Shown here piece after piece: positions 43,319 to 52,357 of a DNA stretch of 64,000 bases (positions are counted from its first letter, which is position 1; the number at the start of each line of letters is the position of its first letter). The stretch is from JABDJX01 sp039942715 (GTDB lineage: Bacteria > Pseudomonadota > Alphaproteobacteria > Rhodobacterales > Rhodobacteraceae). Below the pieces are notes generated by a model that searched no databases, was not told the origin of the DNA, and worked only from the letters and a program-made list of their open reading frames with translations. The stretch is from positions 930,001-994,000 of the forward strand of contig JBDVBY010000006.1 of NCBI GenBank assembly GCA_039942715.1. Reading direction: 5' to 3'. The translations under genes were made by a program, and so were the position numbers.

Positions 43319-44464
43319 ATGTCGCTTACTGCTAACTGGTCCTATCCAACCGCTATACGTTTTGGTGCAGGGCGCATTGCCGAAATCGCAGAGGCCTGTG
43401 CTGTCGCCGGAATCACCAAGCCGCTTTTAATCACAGACCGTGGGTTGGCGGATATGGAGATCACGGTGAGGACACTTGATCTGCTGGAGGCTGCTGGCTT
43501 GGGGCGCGCGATCTTTGCAGATGTGGATCCGAACCCGAACGAGAAGAACGCCGAAGCGGGCGTGCGCGCGTTTAACGACGGTGGTCACGACGGCGTTGTC
43601 GCCTTTGGCGGCGGCTCGGGATTGGACCTTGGCAAATTGGTGGCATTTCTAGCCGGGCAAACCCGCCCGCTTTGGGATTTCGAGGATATTGGCGACTATT
43701 GGACGCGCGCAGACGCCGATGCAATTGCGCCCATTGTGGCCGTGCCGACGACCGCGGGCACGGGATCAGAGGTTGGTCGTGCGAGCGTCATCACAAATTC
43801 GGTGACGGAAGAGAAAAAGATCATCTTCCACCCCAAGTTCCTGCCAAGCGTCGTGATTTGTGATCCTGAACTAACAGTGGGCATGCCAAGCTTTATCACC
43901 GCTGGCACCGGGCTTGATGCATTTGCGCATTGTGTTGAGGCGTTTTCGTCGCCGCATTATCACCCGATGTCGCAAGGCATGGCGCTTGAGGGGATGCGTC
44001 TTGTCAAAGATTACCTGCCGCGTGCCTATGCCGATGGCAGCGATATTGAGGCGCGCGCGCATATGATGTCAGCCGCCGCCATGGGCGCGACTGCGTTTCA
44101 AAAAGGGCTGGGCGCGATCCATGCGCTTTCGCATCCGATCGGTGCGATCTACCACACGCATCACGGCACAACGAACGCGGTTTGCATGCCAGCGGTGCTG
44201 CAGTTCAACAAACCAACCATCGCCGAGCGCTTTGATTTAGCTGCAAACTACCTTGGAATTTCTGGCGGTTTTGACGGTTTTTGCGATTTCGTCGACGTGT
44301 TGAACGCCTCTATGGGTATCCCGAAAACGCTGACGGAGTTGGGCATCGGCGATTTGGATATCGACCGTGTCGTTGCAGGTGCGATGATAGACCCGAGCAC
44401 GGGTGGCAACCCGATTGAAATGACGCACGAGAACACGAAAGCCTTGCTCTTGAAGATTGTGTAA
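43319..44464 (+). CDS. Iron-containing (group III) alcohol dehydrogenase
   Basis: 381 residues. The NAD-binding GGGSGLDLGK is at about 97-106, with VPTTAGTGSEVGRASVIT and the metal-ligand set in TGLDAFAHCVEAF (Asp, His), HALSHPIGA and YHTHHGTTNAV. Fe-ADHs oxidise primary alcohols such as 1,2-propanediol, ethanol or amino alcohols. It starts 5 bp after the aldehyde dehydrogenase stop and closes the operon. With the ligase upstream, the likely substrate is a gamma-glutamylated amino alcohol. Confidence 0.92.
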   Translation: MSLTANWSYPTAIRFGAGRIAEIAEACAVAGITKPLLITDRGLADMEITVRTLDLLEAAGLGRAIFADVDPNPNEKNAEAGVRAFNDGGHDGVVAFGGGSGLDLGKLVAFLAGQTRPLWDFEDIGDYWTRADADAIAPIVAVPTTAGTGSEVGRASVITNSVTEEKKIIFHPKFLPSVVICDPELTVGMPSFITAGTGLDAFAHCVEAFSSPHYHPMSQGMALEGMRLVKDYLPRAYADGSDIEARAHMMSAAAMGATAFQKGLGAIHALSHPIGAIYHTHHGTTNAVCMPAVLQFNKPTIAERFDLAANYLGISGGFDGFCDFVDVLNASMGIPKTLTELGIGDLDIDRVVAGAMIDPSTGGNPIEMTHENTKALLLKIV

Positions 44465-44722
44465 CACCCAAGTTCCGACACAGACATTTTGCAACGTGCG
44501 CGATCTATCCTATACAGTCAGTATAGGCACCTGCCCCTGCAGGCACACTTTTTAGATAAATATTTGATTTATAACTGTTAAATTGAAATTCAACTACAAG
44601 AACGCACCTCCAGATCACCTTTTTCAATTCATGAAATTCGCACATTTCTTTTCATTTTACCGCCGGGGAACCTAGCTCGATCTGTTGACATTACCCGGCC
44701 TTTTGGGAATTGGATTCGCCTC

Positions 44723-45136
44723 ATGTCGATTGGCCTTCCATCCGAGTTTTTTCATCAATTGCTGACCTATGCATTGGTCGACGACACGCATCTATTGACG
44801 AAGCTGATGTCCGTACCTCTGATTGTATACACTCCGAAAAAGGTTGTGACTTTTGACACGGATGAAGCGTTTCAAAGTCTTGCGCGAAAGTACCGCATCA
44901 TTCTGGCGCGCAAGGGTGCGATCCGTGTTGAAACAAACATCGTCGAATACACGGCAGCGTCACGCAACATGGAAAGCTATTTGGTCGAGCAGCACCATTT
45001 AGACAAATATGGGAAAAGCTTGGGCAGCGAGTTGCTTAGGTACTATGTGCGCAACACCGAAGGCCAACCAGTCGTCGAGATGATTGAACAACTGCAAGAC
45101 CCGTTTGTTTTCGCCGATTGCGGTGAAGCCTGCTAA
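44723..45136 (+). CDS. Hypothetical protein, possibly NTF2-like
   Basis: 137 residues, not recognised. An N-terminal helix (PSEFFHQLLTYALVDDTHLLTKLMS) is followed by PLIVYTPKKVVTFDTDEAFQSLARKYR and alternating strands (GAIRVETNIVEYTAA, GSELLRYYVRNTEGQPVVEMIEQLQ). This helix-then-curved-sheet order recalls NTF2/SnoaL folds, with no catalytic residues obvious. It lies in the AT-richer stretch after the alcohol dehydrogenase operon and may be the first gene of an acquired segment. The 258-bp gap before it shows no feature except the palindromic CCTATACAGTCAGTATAGG near 44509. Confidence 0.5.
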   Translation: MSIGLPSEFFHQLLTYALVDDTHLLTKLMSVPLIVYTPKKVVTFDTDEAFQSLARKYRIILARKGAIRVETNIVEYTAASRNMESYLVEQHHLDKYGKSLGSELLRYYVRNTEGQPVVEMIEQLQDPFVFADCGEAC

Positions 45137-45153
45137 CCCCTGCTTGTTTTGTT

Positions 45154-45381
45154 TCAGTCGAGGTCTTTGAAAAACGAATTGGGCCGAACGTCCAAAACAG
45201 CGCACATCTGCCAAAGCTCGTCAGCAGACATCCGGCGCACGCCCTCTTCATTTTGCCTTACGGTGTCCAAGTCGCGGCCAATTTTTTCAGCCAACTGAGC
45301 CTGACTCAGGCCATATGACTCTCTTAACGTGCGCAGCTTGCTTCCAACGTGTCGATCAATCTTTTCTTGTGACATCGGCAT
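45154..45381 (-). CDS. XRE-family helix-turn-helix regulator
   Basis: About 75 residues forming a single HTH_3 domain: HVGSKLRTLRESYGLSQAQLAEKIG, then TVRQNEEGVRRMSADELWQMCAVLDV with the normal LxxLCxxL-type end. There is no effector domain. The ATG at 45381 or 45375 is likely; no strong ribosome-binding site is seen. It converges on the preceding hypothetical gene with 17 bp between stops. Possibly a local or phage-type repressor. Confidence 0.75.
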   Translation of the reverse strand: MPMSQEKIDRHVGSKLRTLRESYGLSQAQLAEKIGRDLDTVRQNEEGVRRMSADELWQMCAVLDVRPNSFFKDLD

Positions 45382-45571
45382 TATGTATGTCTCGGTTGTA
45401 ATTAGACGCTGTTCAATCTGGTTGAGCCCGATATTTTTTGACGACCTCAAGTTGAGTATGGCAGACGAGGAATGCTGCGAAAATTCACTGTTTATTAGAC
45501 GCTTGCGTTACTTCTATTGATCATCTCTGGATGATAAATCATACATAAGACACCAACAGCGAGGGTTAGCA

Positions 45572-46456
45572 TTGGGCAGGTATCGAAAAGATGTGGCAGT
45601 CACGTTTGATATGCTGCGCGCTTTTGATAGCTTGGCGCGCACGCTGAACCTCTCGGAAACCGCGGAAAGTCTGGGAACAACGCGGCAAACCGTGCGACGA
45701 CATATTTCAAACCTCGAAGCATTTCGTGGCGGACCGCTCTTTTCCCTGCAAAAGCAATCCTATTTCCTGACCCCGCTAGGAACCGGCTCTCTGCCCAGCG
45801 CACAATCGATCCTGCGACAAGCAGAAAGCTGGAGTCACATTGCGCAGAATAGCCCAAACCGATCGCAGCATCTGGACTATGCCAAATTCATCAATGACGA
45901 AGGTCGCAAGTTCCTATCCCAACAACACCCCGTCAGCGCCGTCACCCGTCTGGGAACCCCTCTTGTCCAAAGCGTTCTTTCGGCTTGGGGACAATCCTTG
46001 GCACAGATTGAGTCAGACGCGATGGCAAAGGTCCGCCCGCACCTAGTAATTTATCGGCGGAGCAACAACGGATGGGTTTGCGTGGAGGTTGGTGACCATT
46101 CCGCCTACACAAAGTGGTTCGGATGGACTTGGGCCAAAAGCGCAGTAGGACGGCTTTCAGAAGACGATCAGGCGGGGAACGAGTTCAATCGTTTCATCGC
46201 CGATGCTTATGAGCGGCTTCATGGTGAAGGAGGTGTGCGCCTAGACCATCTTTTTGCGCACTTGCCGCGAGAGATAAGCGAAGGCCCAGTTCCGGTCACC
46301 TTTCAACGACTTTTGATGGGGTGCATTTTTCCAGACAACACACCCGCCCTTGCAGTCTTGGTCTCTGTTACAAGTGACGTGGAAATTGATGGGCTTGGTA
46401 GCCTCGACACAGAGGGCGTTTCCCCCGACCTAATAAACGAGTTCAAAATCGCCTAA
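45572..46456 (+). CDS. LysR-type HTH protein with unusual C-terminal domain
   Basis: 294 residues. The N-terminal 70 residues are a LysR winged helix (FDMLRAFDSLARTLNLSETAESLGTTRQTVRRHISNLE). The remaining 200 do not look like the usual periplasmic-binding effector domain. They contain VIYRRSNNGWVCVEVGDHSAYTKWFGWTWAKSAVG and a mostly helical end, PAS-like in strand order, which is inference. No ribosome-binding site motif stands out; the start is TTG or a similar codon at 45572. It is divergent from the XRE gene and may regulate the downstream genes. Confidence 0.65.
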   Translation: MGRYRKDVAVTFDMLRAFDSLARTLNLSETAESLGTTRQTVRRHISNLEAFRGGPLFSLQKQSYFLTPLGTGSLPSAQSILRQAESWSHIAQNSPNRSQHLDYAKFINDEGRKFLSQQHPVSAVTRLGTPLVQSVLSAWGQSLAQIESDAMAKVRPHLVIYRRSNNGWVCVEVGDHSAYTKWFGWTWAKSAVGRLSEDDQAGNEFNRFIADAYERLHGEGGVRLDHLFAHLPREISEGPVPVTFQRLLMGCIFPDNTPALAVLVSVTSDVEIDGLGSLDTEGVSPDLINEFKIA

Positions 46457-46534
46457 AGAATTTAGTTCGACTTAAGTCCGTGGTGGACAGAAAGAATCAA
46501 CTTATGATTGCAGCATCACAAAGGAGCGACTCAA

Positions 46535-47290
46535 ATGACTGCACTTAATCTTTTCACCACGATCACAAACGTATCAAATCTGGTCACCGAGCTGGAATCT
46601 GCGGGCGTCTATCTGGAAATTGGCGGTGATTTTGCCTCGTATAGACGACTGCGAAACAGGCAAACGGACCGATCTCAGCTATTCCCAATGTTCGATGTCG
46701 CCAGTTCATATGTCGACGCGACAAATGCTTTTTGGGTTTGCGGCTTTGATCAGAACAACGAATTGGTTCATACACAAGCGATCCGCATGTTGGATCTACA
46801 CAATATGTCTTTGGCAGAGCATTTGCGTGAGCATCGCCACAAGTACATCACACCTGACACCTCACCAGATCCTGACCGCACGTATTTTTCGGAATTGCCT
46901 GCGTTGGAGCGCATTTCCGGGCGTGTGTGTTATCACGGAGAGTTCTGGATCAAAGGCGGAAAGGGAGGGCATCGCAGCCAAGGCTTTACAGCGCTCCTAT
47001 CACGCATTGTATTTGAGCTGGCTCTCAAGCTCTGGTCGCCTGACTACGTTTTTGGCTTTGTACCAATGCCGCTGGCAATGAAGGGGATTCCAATTCGGTA
47101 CGGGTATTCACATTGTGAATTTGGTGTCTGGCACGGTCCAGAACAAGAGGTAACATCAGAAGAATCCCTTGTTTGGATGAGCAACGAAGACATACACGCC
47201 TTTCTTGAAACGACGCCACGTTCCTTGTCGGATGAACGTATCCTACCTGCCCGCAGACAACTTTCAAATGCGGTTTCTATGGTGGCTTAG
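46535..47290 (+). CDS. Hypothetical protein, possibly acyltransferase-like
   Basis: 251 residues, not recognised. Strand-rich stretches such as AFWVCGFDQNNELVHTQAIRML and FALKLW-type helices after HRSQGFTALLSRI weakly recall a GNAT fold, but no acetyl-CoA motif (Q/RxxGxG/A) is clear. AAGGAG precedes the ATG at 46535. It follows the LysR-like gene by 79 bp and precedes an efflux transporter gene in the same direction. The trio may make, sense and export a small molecule, but nothing in the sequence proves this. Confidence 0.5.
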   Translation: MTALNLFTTITNVSNLVTELESAGVYLEIGGDFASYRRLRNRQTDRSQLFPMFDVASSYVDATNAFWVCGFDQNNELVHTQAIRMLDLHNMSLAEHLREHRHKYITPDTSPDPDRTYFSELPALERISGRVCYHGEFWIKGGKGGHRSQGFTALLSRIVFELALKLWSPDYVFGFVPMPLAMKGIPIRYGYSHCEFGVWHGPEQEVTSEESLVWMSNEDIHAFLETTPRSLSDERILPARRQLSNAVSMVA

Positions 47291-47352
47291 ACAGCTGCTC
47301 AAACCGAGAGGCTTTTATGCCTCTCGGATACCTTTTCATTTAGGAATTATTT

Positions 47353-48516
47353 GTGAATTTTTTTGAGTTCGACATACGCAAAACCGGAGATTTTACCATC
47401 CTAGTTGGCGCCATTGTGGCAAGCATTGCTTTTGTAATGGAACTTACACTGTTGCCCTTAATGCTTGGCGCAATTCAGGAGGATTTCGGTTTAAACGTAG
47501 GCGAACTTTCCTGGGTCTTTAACGCGTATGCTTTAGCCATTGCGCTGGCTGTTATTACTGGTGGCATTATCGGAGACATGGTCAACAAACAAATTCTATT
47601 TTCCATTGGCGTGTCACTGTTTGCTGTTGGTTCAATCTTGGCAACACTGTCAGGTGACTTACAAAGCTTAATCGTAAGTCGCACTATCCAAGGCGTTGGT
47701 GGAGGGCTTTTTTCCCCTTTAATCCCAATCCTTTTAACCCAATCTGAATCCAGAAGATCGGGGAAAATACTTATGATTTGGGGCGGCCTGGCTGGTGTCG
47801 CAGCGACGTCACTTCCCGTTTTTGGCAATTATATTTTGACAAGTCTTGGATGGCGGGCGATTTTCTACGCCTTTGCAATCGTCTCTGTATTAGCAGTTAT
47901 TTTAGTCGCTTTCGGAGACGATAGATCGGAAATAGAGATTCGTCGCGGCATCCCAGGCCTTCAAAAATTGAAGTCGCTCACACGCATTCGATTTATACTG
48001 GTTTATATTTTTCTGACGTATGGTTGCTTCACTTTTTTCCTATTTTATTTTCCAATCCAATTGCAATCTAATGGCACAAGTACCCAGTTAATCTCTCTCT
48101 TTTTCGTATGCGTGTGGGCAACTTTTTCTGTATTGAGCTTCGCTTTGAAAGATAGAATTGATGGACCGGGATTACAGCTTTGCCTGTCCGCCGCACCAAT
48201 ACTGCTGGCATTGTCGTTCGTCACCGGCATTTTATTATCTGACAATTTTGCCATGCAAATTATGTCCGCCGTCTTAGCAGGAGCAGGACTTGCGTCCAGC
48301 AATTCCACTTCAACGCATTTGCTGTTGCGCATGTCACCTCCCGACTTGCGCGTTTTCGCGTCAAGCTTAGACATTATTTTTGCGCGATGCGGCGGCGTCA
48401 TTACAGTCGCGCTGCTTTCAGATATCGTTCCCAATCAGGCGCTTTTAGCGATTATCACACTATCCATCCTTGCCTTGGTGTGCTCACAAGGCTTTGTGAG
48501 CTTGGAGCGCAAATGA
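47353..48516 (+). CDS. Major facilitator superfamily transporter
   Basis: 387 residues with about 12 hydrophobic segments. The motif around LSWVFNAYALAIALAVITGGIIGDMVNKQ at about 47-76 is the MFS loop 2-3 region of the DHA2/multidrug type. The GTG start at 47353 has AGGA upstream. The gene is noticeably AT-richer than the rest of the window, with many TTT and ATT codons, suggesting separate ancestry. It is the last gene before tRNA-Arg. Confidence 0.82.
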   Translation: MNFFEFDIRKTGDFTILVGAIVASIAFVMELTLLPLMLGAIQEDFGLNVGELSWVFNAYALAIALAVITGGIIGDMVNKQILFSIGVSLFAVGSILATLSGDLQSLIVSRTIQGVGGGLFSPLIPILLTQSESRRSGKILMIWGGLAGVAATSLPVFGNYILTSLGWRAIFYAFAIVSVLAVILVAFGDDRSEIEIRRGIPGLQKLKSLTRIRFILVYIFLTYGCFTFFLFYFPIQLQSNGTSTQLISLFFVCVWATFSVLSFALKDRIDGPGLQLCLSAAPILLALSFVTGILLSDNFAMQIMSAVLAGAGLASSNSTSTHLLLRMSPPDLRVFASSLDIIFARCGGVITVALLSDIVPNQALLAIITLSILALVCSQGFVSLERK

Positions 48517-48599
48517 TTATAAGAACGGGTTAAAACGCGCTCGCCCAGTTTTCAGGGGAACTATTGGTTCGACTATTTCAAAGCAATGATTGGGATTAA

Positions 48600-48676
48600 T
48601 GGCGCGCTGGGGAGGATTCGAACCCCCGACCCCCTGATTCGTAGTCAGGTACTCTATCCAACTGAGCTACCAGCGC
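48600..48676 (-). tRNA. tRNA-Arg (ACG)
   Basis: 77 nt with encoded CCA. Acceptor GCGCTGG/CCAGCGC, anticodon stem CCTGA/TCAGG with loop CTACGAA (anticodon ACG), T-stem GGGGG/CCTCC-type with the TTCGAAT loop. Its 3' end faces the AT-rich cluster at 44465-48516. Confidence 0.96.
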
Positions 48677-48773
48677 AGGCTGGATGGATGTAGCCAGTGC
48701 TTTCCAGCATTGCAAGTGGAAAAGGTTGGCAAAGGAGCGTTTGCGTGAATCCGAGCTGATACCAACTGTAGCG

Positions 48774-50180
48774 CTATTCGGCGGCAGTTTCCGCATCTAC
48801 TACTGATTTTGGCAGCATAATCGAAAAGACAGTGCCCTCGCCGTCTGTTTTGTCCAGCAACAGCGTGCCACCGTGGCCGCGGACAAGCTCAGCGGAGATC
48901 GCAAGCCCAAGCCCTGCGCCGCCCTTACTAACCCCGCCCTGAAACGGTGTGAAAAGATGCTCTTGCGCACGCGGCGGCAGGCCCGGGCCGGTATCAGTTA
49001 CTCTGATCCACCAGTTGTGGGCGTCTTCTCCGGCGGAAATATCAATGTTTGCAGGCTGTTTTGAGGCAACAATCGCTTGGCGGGCATTGCGCGCCAGATT
49101 GGACAGCACGCGATAAAGCTGTTCCGCGTCTGCGCGTACCATCAACCCCGGTGGCACGTCCTCGGAAAAGGTCACGGCCTGATCAACATCCACCGCAAGG
49201 CGCTCGCCTTCAACCACATCGTTCACGACAGCCGCCAGATTGACGATCCCCAAAGCAGGCGGCGCCTCCTCGGCTTTGCCAAATGTCAGCGTGTTCTCGC
49301 AAAGGTTCACTGCGCGCGCGATTGAGTTCATGAGCTTGGGCGCCATCCGCGCCACCGCCGGGTCTTCGCTTGTTTCAATGCGGTCGGCAAAAAGCTGAGT
49401 GGTTGTCAGAATATTTCGCAAGTCATGGCTGACTTTGGCGACTGCGCTGCCCAGCGAAGCAAGCCGCTCGCGTTGGCGCAACATCGACGTCAGATCGGTT
49501 TGCATAGACTTCAAAGCATGCTCGGCCTCTGACAATTCCCGTACCGTTGCTTTGGGTTCAATGATCCGACGCGCATCATCGGGCGCAGCCGCATAGCTTT
49601 TCATCGCAGAAACAACGCCTTTGATCGGTTTGACCAAAAGGGCACGCACAGCAAAGAACAAAAGCGTGGCGGTGAAGATCGAAATCACCGCAGAAAGAAT
49701 CAAAATGCGTACACCATAATCCAGCATCGCTGCGCGCAGCGGTTCGGTGGGCATCGTTACTTCGATCAAAAGACCTGCGTCCTGCACGGGGTTGCCGATC
49801 ACTCGAACGACCTCAGGTGCCGGGTTTAGCAGACGTCTTGTGGCATCCATAATAAGCGCTCCCGCTGGAGGATCGCGCAAGTCAAAGGTTTCAGCCACTG
49901 GCAAAGGCATGTCAGACGACAATACCAGTTGGCGTATTTCATCGCGTCGCAGCACTACGTTTAATACGCCCGCATTTTTCAAAAGCTCTTGTTCAAGGTC
50001 CGCGTCGATCATGTCATCGGCCAGAAGCGCAAGCGAAGCGATCTGCGCCCGCTCAAGTCGATTGATCATGTAATCCTCGCGAAACCGCGCGATGGACGGC
50101 ACAAAGATAAAGATCTCGGCCAGCATCACGAAAAGGATCGTGAGGATCAAAAACCGGCCAGAGAGTGAATTGACGAACAT
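48774..50180 (-). CDS. Membrane sensor histidine kinase
   Basis: 468 residues. The first membrane helix (about 8-28) and second (about 158-185) bracket a periplasmic region of 130 residues; a HAMP-like linker follows. HisKA has His in VAKVSHDLRNILTTTQ, then the N-box VLSNLARNARQAI, G1 DTGPGLP and G2 GGAGLGLAISAELV. It starts 18 bp after the flavoprotein gene and is cotranscribed with it. No response regulator is adjacent, so the partner is elsewhere. Confidence 0.88.
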   Translation of the reverse strand: MFVNSLSGRFLILTILFVMLAEIFIFVPSIARFREDYMINRLERAQIASLALLADDMIDADLEQELLKNAGVLNVVLRRDEIRQLVLSSDMPLPVAETFDLRDPPAGALIMDATRRLLNPAPEVVRVIGNPVQDAGLLIEVTMPTEPLRAAMLDYGVRILILSAVISIFTATLLFFAVRALLVKPIKGVVSAMKSYAAAPDDARRIIEPKATVRELSEAEHALKSMQTDLTSMLRQRERLASLGSAVAKVSHDLRNILTTTQLFADRIETSEDPAVARMAPKLMNSIARAVNLCENTLTFGKAEEAPPALGIVNLAAVVNDVVEGERLAVDVDQAVTFSEDVPPGLMVRADAEQLYRVLSNLARNARQAIVASKQPANIDISAGEDAHNWWIRVTDTGPGLPPRAQEHLFTPFQGGVSKGGAGLGLAISAELVRGHGGTLLLDKTDGEGTVFSIMLPKSVVDAETAAE

Positions 50181-50198
50181 CAAAGTGCTTTCGTGCGT

Positions 50199-51617
50199 TT
50201 AAGGCAGATACTTCTGAACAAAACCAACCACGCGTTTGACGGTAGGATTATCAAAGAGTTTCGGCGAGAAATAGGCCCCCGCTGCACGCTTGTTAATCTC
50301 GCCCAGCGTTGGATAAGGCGCAACCATCGCAGCAACGGCCGACATCTTGAGCTTATTGGCAATAGCCAGTGCCCAAACGCCGATTAATTCTCCTGCCTGA
50401 TCTCCGACAATTGTAGCACCGACAGGGCGGCCTTTGACGACCATCACCTTGATGAAACCAGCGGTCTTGCCTTGGGCAATTGCGCGGTCGTTTTCGTCAT
50501 ATTCAAAGCGCGCAACAGTGACGGCCATTTTGCCGTGACGCTTAAGGGCCTCGGCTTCGGTCAAACCAACCTGCGCCAGTTCCGGGTCAGAATAGGTGAC
50601 CCACGGGATGTGATCCGTTTTTGCCTTGGACGGCAGCCCGAACAGCATAGAACGGATGATAACGCCCGCGTGGTATCCCGCAACATGGGTAAATTGCAGC
50701 CCACCTGCGGCGTCACCAATTGCATAGACCTTTTTGTTGGTGGTCGAGCGCATGCCCGCATCGACCTTTACCGCGCGATCATGGGCAACATTGCCCTTAT
50801 CCAGATCAAGCTTGTCGATATTCACTTTGCGCCCAACGGCCATCAACAAGTGAGAGCCGGTGAACGTGCCATTCGAGGTTTTGACAGTGATCTGCCCGTC
50901 TTTTTCCGAAATCTCTTCGGCCAAAGCGTCTTCAACAATCTCAACACCCTCAGCACGCATTTTTTCCAAGACAATGGCAACCGCTTCCGGGTCATCCTTG
51001 CCCATCGCTTTCATGCCCTCGATCACAGTAACCTTTGAGCCAAGCCGGATATGCGCCTGCGCCATTTCCATCCCAATCGGACCGCCACCGATCACCAACA
51101 GGTGGTCGGGTTTTTCGCGCAGATCAAAGATATTTTCGTTGGTGTAATAGGTCACGTCGTCAATACCGGGGATTGGCGGCACGAACGGCCCCGACCCTGT
51201 CGAAATCACAATGCGGCGTGCTTCAATGACATTGTCACCCGCCTGCACCTCGGTTGGTGAGATAAAGTGGCCGTATTCCTGAATGACGTTAACGCCAAAG
51301 CCTTCAAACCGCTCAACGCTGTCGTTAGGCTCAATCGTGGCGATCACCTTATGCACGTGATCCTTGGCAGCGGCATAGTCTACCTGCGGCATCACCGGAG
51401 TGACGCCGTATTTCTCGCCGGTCCGCATTGCATGAGCCTGCTTGCCCGCCGCTAGCAGCGCCTTTGAGGGGACACAGCCAAAGTTCAGGCAATCGCCGCC
51501 CATCTTGTGGCCTTCCAGCATAACCACGCTTGCACCCATCTGGGAAGCACCGGCGGCCACGGACAGGCCACCAGAGCCTGCGCCAATGACAAGAACGTCT
51601 GTTTTAATGCGGTTCAT
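50199..51617 (-). CDS. Pyridine nucleotide-disulfide oxidoreductase (Lpd/MerA-like)
   Basis: 472 residues. The N-terminal FAD site VLVIGAGSGGLSVA, redox-active disulfide GGDCLNFGCVPSKAL (Cys about 43 and 48), the NAD site LVIGGGPIGMEMA and the C-terminal dimer domain are present. At the C-terminus there is no clear HPT..E pair of true lipoamide dehydrogenases, so it may be a MerA-like or unassigned reductase. It follows the VTT-domain gene by 5 bp, whose last codons supply the AAGAAGG ribosome-binding site. Confidence 0.87.
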   Translation of the reverse strand: MNRIKTDVLVIGAGSGGLSVAAGASQMGASVVMLEGHKMGGDCLNFGCVPSKALLAAGKQAHAMRTGEKYGVTPVMPQVDYAAAKDHVHKVIATIEPNDSVERFEGFGVNVIQEYGHFISPTEVQAGDNVIEARRIVISTGSGPFVPPIPGIDDVTYYTNENIFDLREKPDHLLVIGGGPIGMEMAQAHIRLGSKVTVIEGMKAMGKDDPEAVAIVLEKMRAEGVEIVEDALAEEISEKDGQITVKTSNGTFTGSHLLMAVGRKVNIDKLDLDKGNVAHDRAVKVDAGMRSTTNKKVYAIGDAAGGLQFTHVAGYHAGVIIRSMLFGLPSKAKTDHIPWVTYSDPELAQVGLTEAEALKRHGKMAVTVARFEYDENDRAIAQGKTAGFIKVMVVKGRPVGATIVGDQAGELIGVWALAIANKLKMSAVAAMVAPYPTLGEINKRAAGAYFSPKLFDNPTVKRVVGFVQKYLP

Positions 51618-51622
51618 GGGAC

Positions 51623-52357
51623 TTAGACCTTCTTGCCGCGTACGGCTTTGATGAGGATGGGCAATACGGCAAGGAAACACAAACCAAGGATTGGCAACAA
51701 AATGTGCGGCTCAAAGATGATCCCAAGGTTCGGCGTTTCGCCGCGCTCGAACACTTCGCCAAGACCAGCACCAACGGATGTATAGACAACCGAACCGGGA
51801 ATGATGCCAACGAAGGTAGAGATCACAAAGCGATGCAGCGGCACCTCAAGAAACGATGGCACAAGGTTGGCGATAAAGAACGGCACAGCAGGGACCAGAC
51901 GGATCAGGAACAGCATCGACCACTGGTTCTCATCAATGCCATCTTTGATCTTTTTGATCGCTCCGTCCGAGGATTCCAGTTTTGCACCCAGTTTTTCACC
52001 AAATCCCCAGCGCGCAGCGAGGAAAATGGCCGTCGCCCCGATAGTGGCTCCAGTGATATTGAACAAAGCGCCCGGGAAGGTGGCAAACAAAAATCCGCCC
52101 GTCAGCGTCGCAATCGCCGCACCCGGCAGCGAAAAGGCCACGATCACCACGTAAGCAGCAATGAACGCAAGAACCGTGCCGAGATAATTGGCATCGCGAA
52201 AGGCAATCAAAGCCTCGCGGTTTTCCGACAGGGCCTGAAAGCTCAGGTAATCCCGAAGCGTGAAAGCCCCGATAATGGCCACGGAGGCAATCGCAATCAG
52301 CGGCAGGCGCTTGAGCAACGCATTTTGTGCGGGCGGGGTGTCTGTCATATCGCTCAT
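51623..52357 (-). CDS. TVP38/TMEM64 (VTT-domain) membrane protein
   Basis: 244 residues with five or six membrane segments. The VTT/SNARE-associated core includes FSLPGAAIATLTGGFLFATFPGALFNITGATIGA and the FLIRLVPAVPFFIANLVPSF re-entrant-loop motif. DedA/VTT proteins act in lipid transport or flipping, and some in metal tolerance. It is the first gene of a three-gene operon with a disulfide reductase and a kinase. VTT and MerA-like genes are often found together; the joint role is unknown. Confidence 0.87.
   Translation of the reverse strand: MSDMTDTPPAQNALLKRLPLIAIASVAIIGAFTLRDYLSFQALSENREALIAFRDANYLGTVLAFIAAYVVIVAFSLPGAAIATLTGGFLFATFPGALFNITGATIGATAIFLAARWGFGEKLGAKLESSDGAIKKIKDGIDENQWSMLFLIRLVPAVPFFIANLVPSFLEVPLHRFVISTFVGIIPGSVVYTSVGAGLGEVFERGETPNLGIIFEPHILLPILGLCFLAVLPILIKAVRGKKV

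Noticed and set aside
44503..44530. Imperfect palindrome CCTATACAGTCAGTATAGG as a terminator
   Set aside because: Reasonable symmetry but no T-run after it; noted only in the neighbouring gene entry.
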